The translations under genes and the position numbers were made by a program. This document shows, one piece after another, positions 44,780-57,200 of a stretch of DNA of 60,000 nucleotides. Every line of letters starts with the position of its first letter. Positions within the stretch are counted from its first letter, which is position 1. The stretch lies in NCBI RefSeq assembly GCF_032854445.1, contig NC_088300.1, positions 65,076,984-65,136,983 on the forward strand, given 5' to 3'. Below the pieces are notes generated by a model, which saw only the letters and a list, made by a program, of their open reading frames with translations, was not told the DNA's origin and searched no databases. The stretch is from Liolophura sinensis (Eukaryota > Mollusca > Polyplacophora > Chitonida > Chitonidae).

Positions 44780-44790
44780 GGGGATTCCCC
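44780..44790. promoter_or_regulatory. Palindromic kappaB site GGGGATTCCCC
   Basis: Perfect match to the Rel/NF-kappaB consensus (GGGRNYYYCC), 153 bp upstream of the minus-gene ATG. Palindromic, so it could serve genes on both sides. Confidence 0.6.
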
Positions 44791-44799
44791 GAGTGTTAT

Positions 44800-44813
44800 T
44801 TCTCGGAATTTCC
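44800..44813. promoter_or_regulatory. Overlapping STAT-type (TTCTCGGAA) and kappaB-type (GGAATTTCC) sites
   Basis: TTCTCGGAA at 44800-44808 fits TTCNNNGAA; GGAATTTCC at 44805-44813 is a symmetric kappaB half-site pair. Ten bases separate them from the first kappaB site. Confidence 0.5.
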
Positions 44814-44829
44814 GAACTCGCGGTGGTGT

Positions 44830-44901
44830 ATGACTCTGCAGGCTGACATGTTCCAGATATCTACTCATACGTAATCGTTTTTAAATTCTCGATTTTTCAA
44901 G
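44830..44901 (+). other. Possible non-coding first exon of the plus-strand gene
   Basis: A donor-like CAAG|GTAGGC at 44901/44902 lies just downstream of the kappaB/STAT cluster on the plus strand and could splice to the acceptor at 51010. The 5' edge is a guess. No transcript evidence. Confidence 0.25.
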
Positions 44902-45074
44902 GTAGGCCAGCTCGAACTCCTGCAAGTTGTCACGATAATTCCAGTTAATTTTCCCTCACTTTTATCATGTATTACTGTAAGTGTTTGTGTGTAAGTTTTT
45001 AAGTGTGACCAAGCAAAATGTTTTCACAGAAGCTTGGTGAATTAAGCTCAGGATATATTTTGAAAATAATTATG

Positions 45075-45438
45075 GTGAGTGAGTGTTTGGGGTTTAACGT
45101 CGTACTCAACAATTTTTCAGTCATATGACGACGAAGGAATCATTAGGGTGCATGTACGTGTAATGTGCCTCCTTGTTGCAGGACGGATTTCCACCGCTCT
45201 TTTATTTAGTGCTGCTTCACTGAGACGATTTACCGAAGGCAAGTAAGCCGCCCCGCCCGAGCCATTATACTGATACGGGTCAACCAGTCGTTGCACTATC
45301 CCCTTCATGCTGAACGCCAAGCGAGGAAGTTACAACTTCCTCTTTTAAAGTCTTAGGTGTGACTTGATCAAGGATTGATCCTGGATCTACCGGTCCCGAA
45401 GCGGAGGCTCTACCAACTGTACTATCCGGGCCAGTTAA
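45075..45438 (-). mobile_element. SINE family B, full-length copy with perfect 12-bp TSD
   Basis: Reverse copy with 3' end GTGAGTGAGTG...AACGTCGTACTCAACAATTT and tRNA head ...TCTACCAACTGTACTATCCGGGCC. Flanked by AAAATAATTATG at 45063-45074 and 45439-45450. Confidence 0.92.
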
Positions 45439-45798
45439 AAAATAATTATGAAACAATCAGGTAACAATGCATACTTTACAAAGATATGTCTTAAGTACCC
45501 TCCCTCAATCCCTGTTCCCTCCCCTCTCCCCCTCCCAGTCTACATGTATGTGATGTCGGAAACGAAAATTTTGAAAATTTTTGTGTCAAATTGCAAAGTG
45601 AAATCCTGCTATATCTGGCCTGTGCATCGATTTCATTTAGGTTCAGATTTCAGGATGTAGGCTATGATTATTTATTCATTGTGTTTACTTTGCAGAGACT
45701 TACATATGTTAGTCCAAGTGGGCCCACACTGACGTACATTCACAGTTGGTCTTGTCGGTCATGTTGGTTATGTTGGTTGAAGAATATTTGGATACGCT

Positions 45799-45865
45799 AT
45801 ATTCATGGCTGCTCAACCCACATTCAGGGACGAGAACCCTCAGTGGGTTGAGCAGCCATGAATAT
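45799..45865. repeat. Perfect 23-bp inverted repeat (hairpin or cruciform)
   Basis: Arms 45799-45821 and 45843-45865 are exact reverse complements (core CATGGCTGCTCAACCCAC / GTGGGTTGAGCAGCCATG) with a 21-nt loop that itself can pair AGGG with CCCT. Confidence 0.93.
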
Positions 45866-46749
45866 CGAGATATTCCCCGGCCAACAGTCAGTGTACATGT
45901 ATGTACTCAAGAATAGATACATGTAAGTTGGATCGAGGGAGATCATACATGTGGTACATATTTTGAAATTTGGTTTAAAAAAAACCCAAATAATATGCAG
46001 TCAAGATGTAGTTATGTACCGGTACTTTTTTTTGTTAGGTTATCATGTAGAGAAATACCTCAATTTTGGCTGACTCCTACATTAATTACCGGTACGTAGG
46101 CCTAATCTAACAATATATGAGTTGCTTAGAGGGGTAACTGTCAATTAAAGCAAAGTGAATGCAAGAGTTACCCCAGAGAGACAGCTCCAGATGTGTCTGA
46201 TTTAGGGTATGGAACATTTACCTCTGTTCACATGCATATTAAAACTTCCCTAGCATAAATCAACATCAACTGAGTGATTTCTGTCATTAATCTGTTCTGA
46301 GACTCTCTGAACCAAACTGGTCACTTGATCACACCTGTTCATGAAAAATATTTAAGTTTTCTGAGTTTGCATGACATCATTTGGTTAGCTTGCTGCTATC
46401 AAGGCTACATGAGCAAAACATTGAGGTGATGAACTTTGTTAACCTCTGCCAAATTTATATAAATGCAGACATACATATATGTACAGAGAGTCCCAGGGAA
46501 TATCTCACATGAATGATGTTTTGAATGGCCACAATGACATAGATCATGTGTTGAGAACAAAAACAGATCGAGATGCATGGTGGCTACACAAGGGTAAGTT
46601 TTGAAAATGTCCTCTTTGTGAATTTGTGTCAATGCTGAGGACTTTTGGTTATAGTCCAGCCTAAGATTCATTCTGTTTACCACAGTTAATGCTATGAAAC
46701 TTTTAACGAGTGGGTTAACAAGGGTAAATGTTTATTCCTAAGAGCAAGA

Positions 46750-46970
46750 AAACATGACTGATTGGCCTGGTATCAGTATAATGTGACTGGATGGGGTGAC
46801 AGTGAGCCTGAGTGTCATGTTTGGTGTCTTCGACATGATACTTCAGTGGTGGCAGGATTTTGGGGGCATGGACTTGCCCTGCAGCTAAAGAAGACGGGAT
46901 ATTTACCCACACCTAATGACTCATTATATGACTTAAAAATTGTTAAGTATGACACAAAAATCCCAAGCAT
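46750..46970 (-). repeat. Dispersed repeat R3, copy 1 (inverted relative to copy 2)
   Basis: Reverse complement of 50720-50945: shared words include ATGATACTTCAGTGGTGGCA, GTGTCTTC-ACATGATAC and GTGACTGGATGGGGTG. Its tail resembles the SINE B end (TTAAAAATTGTTAAGTATGAC), so it may be a third SINE family. Confidence 0.65.
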
Positions 46971-49190
46971 ACAGATAGCCTACATACTCTGCATGCCCTG
47001 TCCGAAGTGAGCGAGAAATTCCTATAACCATATAACTTTCTGCAGACTTGAGTAGCGAAATGCCATTTTTAAGCCCACTGACAAAAACCTAAAACAAGAA
47101 CTGTTGAACTGTTGGGATTTGTGTGTATTTCATATCAAGCAATTACACTATTTCATCTTCAGTTTCAGTTCTCATATCAAATCAGTAGAGCCCCAAAATT
47201 TGTAGGCATTGACATGTGAATGAGTTGGATAAACTAATTGGTTTTAATACCATACGTGCATGTTTAACAACTGAAACTGCTGGCCTGTGAATCACTTTTC
47301 TGGCATTTGTCAGATGTGAAAAAACAGATGCATTCATGACGCTTTGAGTGCATGCATGCATTCTGTGCCATCACTTTCCTTTTTGAGTTGAATGTTTGAT
47401 CAGGTCCATTTAGAAAATGTTGGAGACAAAAGCAGTTTGAAATAGCTGTTTGCGTACAGTGTCTATCTGAAGTGGAGCAAAGTTCTTCATATAACACTTC
47501 AGTTTAGTTCAAGTACATCTACCAGGTATACATGCATAGTTCAGGTACAATGAATGTGGTAATTGAATACTTCCAAGAGATCAGTTACACAAAAGCACTT
47601 TGGGGTTTCTGACATTATTTCATGGGGTTCCAGACTCATGTACATTAGGTGTGCTGTTAACTTTGTAGTGACGCATCTACATGGGAGCAGGTGGTGGTTG
47701 GCTTCGAAAATGAAAGTAGGTCAGACATAATTCTCCAAAGCAAAGAACTGGTATAGACCAGCACAGCATATATTGACAAATAGCCAACGAGTACATGTAC
47801 AGACTTGTGGTGAGTGGATGACCTTGGCTTGATATATTTCATTCCTGTGTTGTGTAATACACTCTGCGGATTTTCCCGTACATGTATGTATAGTGAATAT
47901 GAAGCATCTATTTTTAATCTTTAGGGCAAATGACGTGCAAGCTCAAAACCGACCTTGCACAGGGAATTTGCCTGCACTCACTGTGTATGAGACCATGTTG
48001 GACAAAGAGTGGATGACAATTAAAGTGTGCATGGGCGTTTGCACAGTCTGTCTGAAGATGTGTTGTATTTCTAAAATATGGCACACATACCTGTACAACG
48101 CATGAGGGAATGTTAGTTAGTAACTTGCCAAAGGCCAGTGGTTTACTTTTGGCACTTTGGTTTTCTCTATACCCATAAAACTAACCACATCAAGTGAAAA
48201 ATTCTCATTTGGTTATCATTATGGTAGCAGTTAAGTACATAAAGCATATTAATAATAGCTGGGACCATCGCTAAGACAAATGAATTAATGGGTTTAGAGG
48301 AAATTCGTGAAAACTATGCAGTTATTAGTGAAATTGTCTCTCAATAGCTCTTCATTGAGGTCACATTTAGGGCATGTAGAAATTGTACCCCCTATTAGCG
48401 CACATTTCTAAGAGGCGCAATTAAGAGTGAGAATTAAAAATTAAAATAAATGAAATGAATTAAAAGTTGATGCTCATTGAGCATACCAGCAAAAATGCGG
48501 CAGCTAAAGTTAGCCTAAAAGATGTGACAAAGTCAGCGTCATGCAAAACTGTGCCTAAAACTATTTTCGTGGATTTTTTTTTTATTTTTGATTCGCCATA
48601 AAAAGCATTAAATTCATATAAAATATGATGGCCTTTTCAGATCACACCACATCGCTTTCTCCATAAGAATTTCCCTTATTTGTCACATAACATTTTGTAG
48701 TTAGTTATTTTTTTGTAAAATCATCTCTTATTAACAGGTCCCTGTTCCCTTTTAGTGGAAGCAAACATATATTTTTGTTGATATTACGTACACTTTGAGG
48801 TGTAGATTTCTGATAGGTTACAAATAGAGCAGGCCCCAGGACCACGAAGTGATCTTAGACTAATAAATCAAAATTTCAAGTGACTTTAAAATTGTTATTT
48901 CTTGTGTTATAGGATCCAAATTTTGCTTGACAACATAAATTCTGGGTAAGTTGTCGTACAACAAATTTCAGCCAAAATAACGAAAAGAAACATACCAAGT
49001 TTAATGATTGAAAGTTTTACCTAAGTACGTCTGAGATATCATTTTTAATAGTCGTTCAACTAACCTCGATTTTCCTTGTTTGGAGATATTCAGATTCTTA
49101 CTTCAATTCTATATATATATTATATATTTGATCATGATCAGAATAAGAGTCCCTAAGTCCTTTGTAATCTAAGTTAAAGTGAACATAAAA
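46971..49190. other. Intergenic sequence
   Basis: No coding, RNA or repeat signal that I can support. Confidence 0.45.
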
Positions 49191-49194
49191 TCTG

Positions 49195-50054
49195 CCACTA
49201 TATATACATAGAAAAAATGATACAGGAGATAGTTATCACAGAAAAATATGCAAAAGCTTCTGTAAAGTTTTGAAAGCTGAGAATATGAAGTTCAGCATTG
49301 GGGATATGGCACTGACGGACAATTCGCCAGGAGTAGCCATGTTGTGGAAGCCCTTTATGAACATGGCCAATTACTAGTGCTGAAAGTGTCACATGATAAT
49401 GGGCTGTCACGCCAAAAAAACTATTAGCGCTCGATTGTCATTGTGGTTTCTTATAGTGGATACACAGATATCGATACAATAAATTGGATTTTGCAGTTAC
49501 GTTAAGTGTTAAACTTATGCATTTTCTACTACACATTCCTGAGCAGGGAACTGAGAATGGATACTGCGTACAGTGACAATGCGTACATGTTGGGCAGGAT
49601 ACTGCAGTAAGTTGTCAGGGTGAGCTGGGAAGACAGCCACCTCCTCGGCAGAGTCATTGCTTGAAGAAAAATATTGTGACTTTGCATTATATTTCCTGAG
49701 CAAAGTTAGATTTGTTATGAAAATATCTCCCCAAATTCTGAATGATAGAATCTGTTATTAATCAGAAGTTCGTGCTATATTGGGTAAATTCCCAGAAGTT
49801 GTTACAGCCAGCTCGGCCAAATGCTTTTTTTATTGTCACAGTGTTTAATACTGATGGTAGGGAGAGCTCCTAGGGTTTGTGACATCACTCTAGATATTAG
49901 CTATACCATGGCGAGATGGCGTCACCAAATGAGTGGCTTTTACTTTGTTAATGAGCATTGTAGAGTTCTAAAAATATTTTTAGCACATTTCTGGAATACT
50001 ACTTTATCAATTCAGTTTTAGTGGCTGACTTTTATGTTCACTTTAAATCATTGG
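49195..50054 (+). repeat. Dispersed ~1-kb repeat R1, copy 2
   Basis: Colinear with 4445-5425. This copy lacks the middle ~200-bp block of copy 1. Lies between the two genes. Confidence 0.75.
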
Positions 50055-50719
50055 ATGTATGTCTTCATGTGATTTGGTCTTCTTTAAAATATAAGGGCAT
50101 GTGCACTTTCGTCTGGGTGAGCCGAACAGCTATGTATCACGTAGGTGCCTGGCATTGTGCCGAGAAAATAGTGTCTATTCAGTACCTTTATGATTAGTGA
50201 TTGACATTTTGAAGTCGTACTCAGGAGCAGGGAAACTGGACTGAAAGTGAGTTTCTGTCAGTACCAAATTAAGCAGGGGTCTGTTGGCCTGCCTATGAAA
50301 TACGAGTGTTTTCTAGAAGAAAAAAACAAGGTGGGCATGTATATATATTTATATTATTTATGACTACATTTATATTGTGATATCAGGTATATGATGTCAG
50401 GTAGTGACATAGTTTTACAAAGACTGGTTGAAATATGACATGGCCTGGATAAAGCCTGAACAACTTGCCAACTGCCTGATAAACCTCTGACATGAATATG
50501 CAGCCAAGACGAGATGTGTCTTGAGATTTGAATGCAGATGTGCACTTTCATTGGTTAAGTTCTTGTGATCTTCATTGAGCATACACATTACACTGTAGTA
50601 TTTAGCCAGGCCCTACAATTAAAACTGGTGAAACCCATTAATGTAATATGGTCTAGCTATTTAGAAGTATTGAACATCAAGTTTTTTGTTCAATTTATTT
50701 CCTCATTATATATGTATTA

Positions 50720-50945
50720 TACTTGTGATTTTATGTCATACTAAAGAATTTTTCTGCCATATGATGACAAAGAGCCATTAAGTGTGTGTACATATCTTGT
50801 GGCAGGGTGAGTCCATGCCGCCAAAGCGATGCCACCACTGAAGTATCATGCTGAAGACACCAAACATAACACCCCATCCAGTCACATCAGACTCACACTG
50901 GGCCAGCTGGTCCTGTTTTCTTTGCTCTTACCAGTCAAGGCAGCA
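50720..50945 (+). repeat. Dispersed repeat R3, copy 2
   Basis: Inverted match of 46750-46970; the end has CACTGAAGTATCATGCTGAA and CACCAAACATAACACCCCAT. It ends 65 bp before the putative acceptor of the plus-strand gene. Confidence 0.65.
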
Positions 50946-51010
50946 GCAAATATGCTTTATAATTTCTCGCTGTATACTGATAATACTGTTTCTACATTTT
51001 CTTTACTCAG

Positions 51011-51065
51011 AGTTTGGTGTGATAGAAAAAATTGAAGAGCATCTTGGGTGGTTTTATGCAGCAAT
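51011..51065 (+). other. Probable 5' UTR part of the first coding exon
   Basis: A strong acceptor TTTTCTTTACTCAG ends at 51010. The stretch to the ATG has an in-frame TGA 11 codons upstream of the start, which fixes ATG 51066 as the first in-frame start. Confidence 0.5.
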
Positions 51066-51210
51066 ATGGCAACTAACAGAGGCAGTGGAAAACTAGATGA
51101 TTGGGATGGAGGCCATTTGGATGGGAATCATGACGGCAAGGTTAGACAGACATCATCAGGTCGACCCAGAGCAGACAGTCATGGAAACTTACATTTGCAA
51201 TCTGGGGCAG
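51066..51210 (+). CDS. Plus-strand macro gene, exon 1 (start codon)
   Basis: ATG at 51066 opens MATNRGSGKLDDWDGGHLDG; the exon ends GCA G|GTTAGA in phase 1. Hydrophilic, Gly/Asp/His-rich, probably disordered. It joins exon 2 in frame (SGA-G-SGRAVDAGD). Confidence 0.68.
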
Positions 51211-54200
51211 GTTAGAACAATTATTGTACAACATTAAAATTAAGGAATCCGGTTCCTTGGTAGGCCTATTTCTGATTTCATACCACCTCAGTCACAGTAA
51301 GTGATATCGAGTCGAATGGCCACTTTCTGTAATAACTTGTTACTAATTAAATTTGTTAATAAAATCCTTTTCTTGCCTTTCCGAGTTTACTCTCATTGGT
51401 TGGAGAGGTCAAAACTTAGCACCAATCAGATTTGTTGTTTAAAGTACAATGAATTCACTACACCTGGTACCCAAAATGTGGAAACAGAAATTTGAATGGA
51501 CCAATATTGAATGGGCTGAGAGAAAATGTTTCTTAAAAAAAAACAGGGATTTATTTATTTGTTTAATTAGTGTTTTATGCTGGATTCAAGAATATTTCAC
51601 TTACAAATATGATGGTAGCATGACCACCCCATTATGGTGAGAAAAAACATGTTCAGCTCAGTGGAAACCCTTGGCCACTGCAAGTTTGCTTGCAGACTCT
51701 CCAAGTTATGACAAGAGAGGAAGGCAGCATGAGCTGTACTATAGGGTGAGGCTGCCAAAGATCTGACTTTGGTAAGATTGTGTGAGAAGTAAAATGTGTT
51801 GTTGTTTTTTTTAATTTTTGTTTTTTTTATCTGTTTGTCAGGATCTGGGAGGGCGGTTGATGCTGGTGACAGACACTGCAATGACATGAGCTCATCCAGG
51901 ACAAGAACGCCATCAAGTCTGTATGAATCTGTGCCACTGGCTGAGCAGCACAGCCTCACAGGACACTGTTTCTCTCGCTCTGACACCTCTGAGGACACTG
52001 TGGACACTGAATATTCTGAGCAAGGTTTGTATTAAAATCATTTATTTTTAGCTTTTGCTGAATATTTCTTCAGGTATTTCTTCCTTGCAAATGTAAATGA
52101 ACACATCTACATGTATGCTCAATTTGACTTGCTTTAAACCAGCAGTCATTGGCCTGTGATCAAAGGTGTATGATGGAAAACCAGAAAAAAGACTTGATGT
52201 TTTGCCAAAACATACAATTAAAGAAGAATTACATGTTTTTTGCAAAGCTGAAAAACAGTGCGGTAATCTCAATGTGGAATTAAAGAATTAAGACATCAAA
52301 TGCAGCTGGACTGAATAAATTTTAAACTACAAGTTACATGTACACCCCTTGGAACAGTGTTTTCAGTTGGTTGCTCCAATGTACAACAGTTCTGAGATCT
52401 GTTTCATTCTTCCCATCTTAGCTTTTGGAAATACAGATCTGTGCTCTTTCATTCACTAACCTGGAACTTGATCTTTTTGAGTGTGCTCTCCTCCATATGT
52501 CAAAGCTGTACCAAGATGCTTCAAAGACATGTCTATTTTAACACCATAGCGATTTCATGTTCATATTACCTAATTATTCAGGAGTAATAAAGCCCATAAT
52601 GTCATAATTAACACAAGTGTACTTGGTGCATCTACAGCAAGTTAACCTTTGATAACTCTCACTTTTGATTCAAGTCAGCCGCACTTGACAGCATCTAGAA
52701 AAAGATAAATTCTGGAACCTTTAGATTAAAATCAAGAAGTTCCACATCATATTCAGGGCGATTGACCACATGTTTTGGGAACTTTTTTCTTTGTGTTTCA
52801 ATAATGAACAGAAGGAACTTTGAGGAAATACCTCAAAAAATTGATGAATGCATCATTTAGACAACTTAAAACTATGCATAAATGTACTTTCATTTATTTT
52901 TTAGACCTTTTGTGAAGATAGTTCAAATGTTTGAATTCTAAGGTGGACTTTCTGGACCATACTATCTGAGTTTAGGGACTCTGATGCCACAGGGACCCAT
53001 TAGTAAAATGTTGCTGAAATAATGCTCTCAAAAATACCTTCTTTCTGATCAACATCAGCAATAATTTTCAGTTGTCTCTCTGATGAATCTTACTTCATAT
53101 TTTAGCTTTCTAAACTACTGTGAAAGAAGATGATCTTAAATTTGAGTGAGTGAGTGCTTGGGGTTTAACGTCGTACTCAACAATTTTTCAGTCATATGAT
53201 GACGAAGGAGTCCTTAAAATGCATGTAATTTGAGGATAACAGTCCACCCTAGCATTGAAGCGTGTGCTTTAAAAATGGCAATGGCAATTTGCTATGCTAA
53301 CCAAGTTGCTGCATCAGTTACATTTGCATTGATTATTGTTTTTTAAATCCCACATCATGAGAGCCAGGTCTGACAGCTATGGGCCACTTGAAATTGTCTT
53401 TTCATTCAAAATATAGCAAAAATAGAAAGGCATGTCTTTATAGTTCAATGACTCTTATCAGCCAATAAAAGCCAGCTGACTTTGATCGTACGGCGGAAGG
53501 TCTGACAGCAACTTTTGGATGGTTGGGGGTTTCATCCTGGCTCTATTCGGTTTCCTCCCAACATATGCTGGCAACTGTCGTGCAAGTGAAATATTCTTGT
53601 GGTTTTAGGCGGTAGTACTTATTAGCCCGTGGCTCAGTTGGTTAGCACATTAGCACAGCGTAATGACCAAGGAGCCTCTCACCAATGTGATCGCTGTGAG
53701 TTCAAGTCCAGCTCATGGGTTTCCGCCAGGCTGTGTCCGGTTCCTCCCACCATAATGCTGGCTGCTGTCGTATATGTGAAATATTCTTGAGTACGGCATA
53801 AAACATCAATCAAATAAACAAATAAATATTACCCAGTGAATACATGGATCTTGCATATGTCCCTTTCCACTTACAGTCTGAGAGGAAGCCAGCATGAGCT
53901 GGACTTGAACTCACAGCAACAGCATTGGTGTGAGGCTCCTGGGTCGTTGCACTACACTGACGTGCTAACTCCCTTGGCCACGGAGGCAAACTCCTTACTG
54001 TGTTCAGATATTTCAGGCTTTAATTACAAGTTAAGAATTTCATGAAGAACTGGACATATACTTAGGCTATATAACATTGTCTATTCTTCAATCTAAACAG
54101 GTTTAGAAACTCTTGTTTGAGAATATTTTTAACTCAGTTGTACAAAGTACAGGTGTAATTAATGTCGTGCCCTGAGCATCAGGGTCCATTGACAGTGGAA

Positions 54201-57200
54201 ACAGAGGTAAATGCTAAAGATAGTGTCTTCAAAAGTAATGCATGAGCTCAAGTTGTGCACGCATGTAAAACATGGTAATAAGAGGAAAATGTTTTATGTT
54301 CTGTTGTAAATTACTAAATTCACAACTGAACCTTTTGTGTATTGGAATCAGTGTTAAAGTAAACGTTAAAGGTGATATCTCAATACTGCATCAGCAGCAT
54401 TGAGCTCAGGGTTTGCATACATTCGAAGCACAATAACAGGAGGGGGAAGTTACATTGTGATTCCCTGGGTGCATATTTATTATTATAAACTGGGATACAA
54501 TATGACATTCATTGGAATTGATGTTAGGGTAAGTGTTAACGGCGGTATCTGAAAAAGTGCTGCATGTATTGAGCTCAGATTTTACATATGGTGTTACCCA
54601 CAGTAACCTCTGGAGGATGTCCCTTGTTGATACTCTGTGCTTGTGTAAATTACCGTAAAGTGCAAAAGTCATGGCTGTCACATATCATAATTCTTCAACA
54701 GGCAGAGAAGAAATCATCTCGGAAACAGAAGAAGTGTTCAAAAATAAGGTAGGTCTTTTGGTTTTTGTCTTTCAAATGGAATATTCTCTCAACCAAATGG
54801 AGCTACAATCAAAACAAACCATCACCAGCATCAACATGACTGCAAGAACAAACCCTTTGAATATATCTTTAAAAAAATTGTGGTTCAGAAACGCTGTCTA
54901 TAGGATTGTCATGCTGACCTACTTAAGTCAAATTCAGATATATGGGCTGAGCAGGAATCCAGGATAAAAGCGCCGGCGATCAGAAGCCCGGTGGACAAAA
55001 GCTCAGCTGACAAAAATCCTCAGCGGACAAAAACCCTACAAAACATATTTGACAGTCTCACAAACATGATGTTAAATATTTGTTAATGTGAATTCTTATA
55101 GTGTGCCTAAAAAATTGTCATCAAAGCATATTTCACTCTGTCGCTCGGCTTTCTTCTCATAAGCGTTGTACGAGTACATTTTCAGAACAGTATCGCCAAA
55201 AATGAGTGTCTCTGATGTCACTAATATTATTATCGAATGCTTTTTGTCGAGACAATACAAGTTTACTCTGCCACTATATTTAATTTGTTTGGATAAAAAA
55301 TTTCAGCATAGCATGTAGGTTATAGCTTACTACAATTATTAAACAGTATCGCTTGGCAGCTGCAATAAGGTTTGCATTTAGATTCGGTTTACAGGCATCT
55401 GTAAAATTTGTCTTTTTAGAATTTCTAACACAAGTTGCAATACAGCACTGAGCAGTTGTTTACCATACTTGTAGATTTTTTTAGTTTTCAAATAAGTCTG
55501 GAATGGAAGTCGAGCATTCTGTATACCACTTAGAGGTATATAGCTCTTTCTGATGTCATCAAAAACAGTTAGAATACATGGAGGTTGAAGTAAGAAGAGG
55601 TCCTATAGATTGAAAACATACATTGAAATCTGAAACGTCACTTCAGTGAGAATGTTTCAAGTTTTCTCAAAGAACTTTTACCATATACACTAAATACTAA
55701 TCGAGGAGGTGTGCCGGGGGTTTTGTCCACGTAGTTTTTGTCTCGTAGGACTTTTGTCCATCCCCTGCTGAGCAGGATATAATTTAATGTTCTCTTTTAC
55801 AATATTGTTCAAACAGCAAATACTGACAGACTAGACCTTCTCCTCGTACCCACCACTTATGGAAGTTACCTTGTCACTCACTCAATGTATTAACGGACAT
55901 TCAACCAGCATGGCCGAGCCCTTACTTATGTTAATTATCTGGCTTAGACAAGGAAAGGTTTTTGTTGGTGTTGTCTTGCACTCAGGCCCAGTGTTAAAAG
56001 ATGTTACCCAATGTAACCCATGGGTTCAGAAGGGGTCTGCCTATTATGCAGAGCATTTGCAGGATTGTAAGGTATTAGCCTTATAGAATGTAGGTCAACT
56101 GATCTAATGATGCACTGATATACTAAGCAGTACTGAACCACCACACTGGCTAGTGGTATATAACAGTAGGCCCAAGGGATCTGTGACTGTCGGCTGCCAA
56201 ACACTAGGTTTTAAATAATGCCATTGGTAGATTTTTAGGAGCGAGAGGAAAACTGTAACACTGAACGAAATTTCGGTAAATTGGAGCAGTGCAGTGGTTT
56301 GTCCTTGGCAATGTGCGTCTTCTGCTGAAAGAAATTTTCACATCCCCCCTCATCCCTAAAAGATGGAGTCGGCCCGAAATTAGCGCTCTGGCAACAAACA
56401 TTTTTTTAATCATGGCCTGGCCAAATCACTGGAAATGCGGCATGTATCATGCAGCTAACACTAAATTTTATTGTGAAAAAAATAATTTGACAGGAATTTT
56501 ATGAACTATTTTCATGAACTAGTGCTTCACAATAACGATGCTCTAGAAGGGTTTACATACCCAAATAGAAGAAAACCTTACAAAGATGCTAAAACACACT
56601 GTGGCAGTACACTCTAAAACTGGAACTACTTCGGTAAATCGGTGACACCACTTCAGGAATGCCCTCATTGGAATCTGTCCACTTTGCTTCCATACCTAAA
56701 AAATTTGGCCAACCGACAACAAACCAAATGACCGACAGACAGGTTGGCTGACTTTAATATAGAACTATATATTAGGTGAATGTTTGACCCTAATATGGCC
56801 CTGAATTAATTAATTAATTAATTAATTAGTTGAAAAGCTACGATGAAATTGACAAAATAAGTGTTGTTTTGATAGAGTAATGAGGTCTACAAACTGGTTT
56901 CTGAAACATTTATAAATTGTGACCAGAACAAGCCAAGCCATCAGGCAGTTCATTAGTGTGGAAGTTTTAGGGTCCACCTAATTAGCCTTGGGAAAACTTA
57001 GATTTACAGTACAAAACAGAAGAATTTTGTATCCACCAAAAACAGTTTGTTCTTTACAACTGAAATCTATGACAGGAAAAAAGCTAAACTGAAAAGATTT
57101 GATTACTATATTGGGGCCGCAGTCAGCTGAAACCTGAAGCTTAATTGAACTGTTTGTATTTATTAATTTGATTTGTGTTTTAGGCTGTACTCAAGAATAC

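Noticed and set aside
53622-53710. tRNA-like sequence GTGGCTCAGTTGGTTAGC
   Set aside because: Head of a SINE A copy; the rest of the SINE follows immediately.
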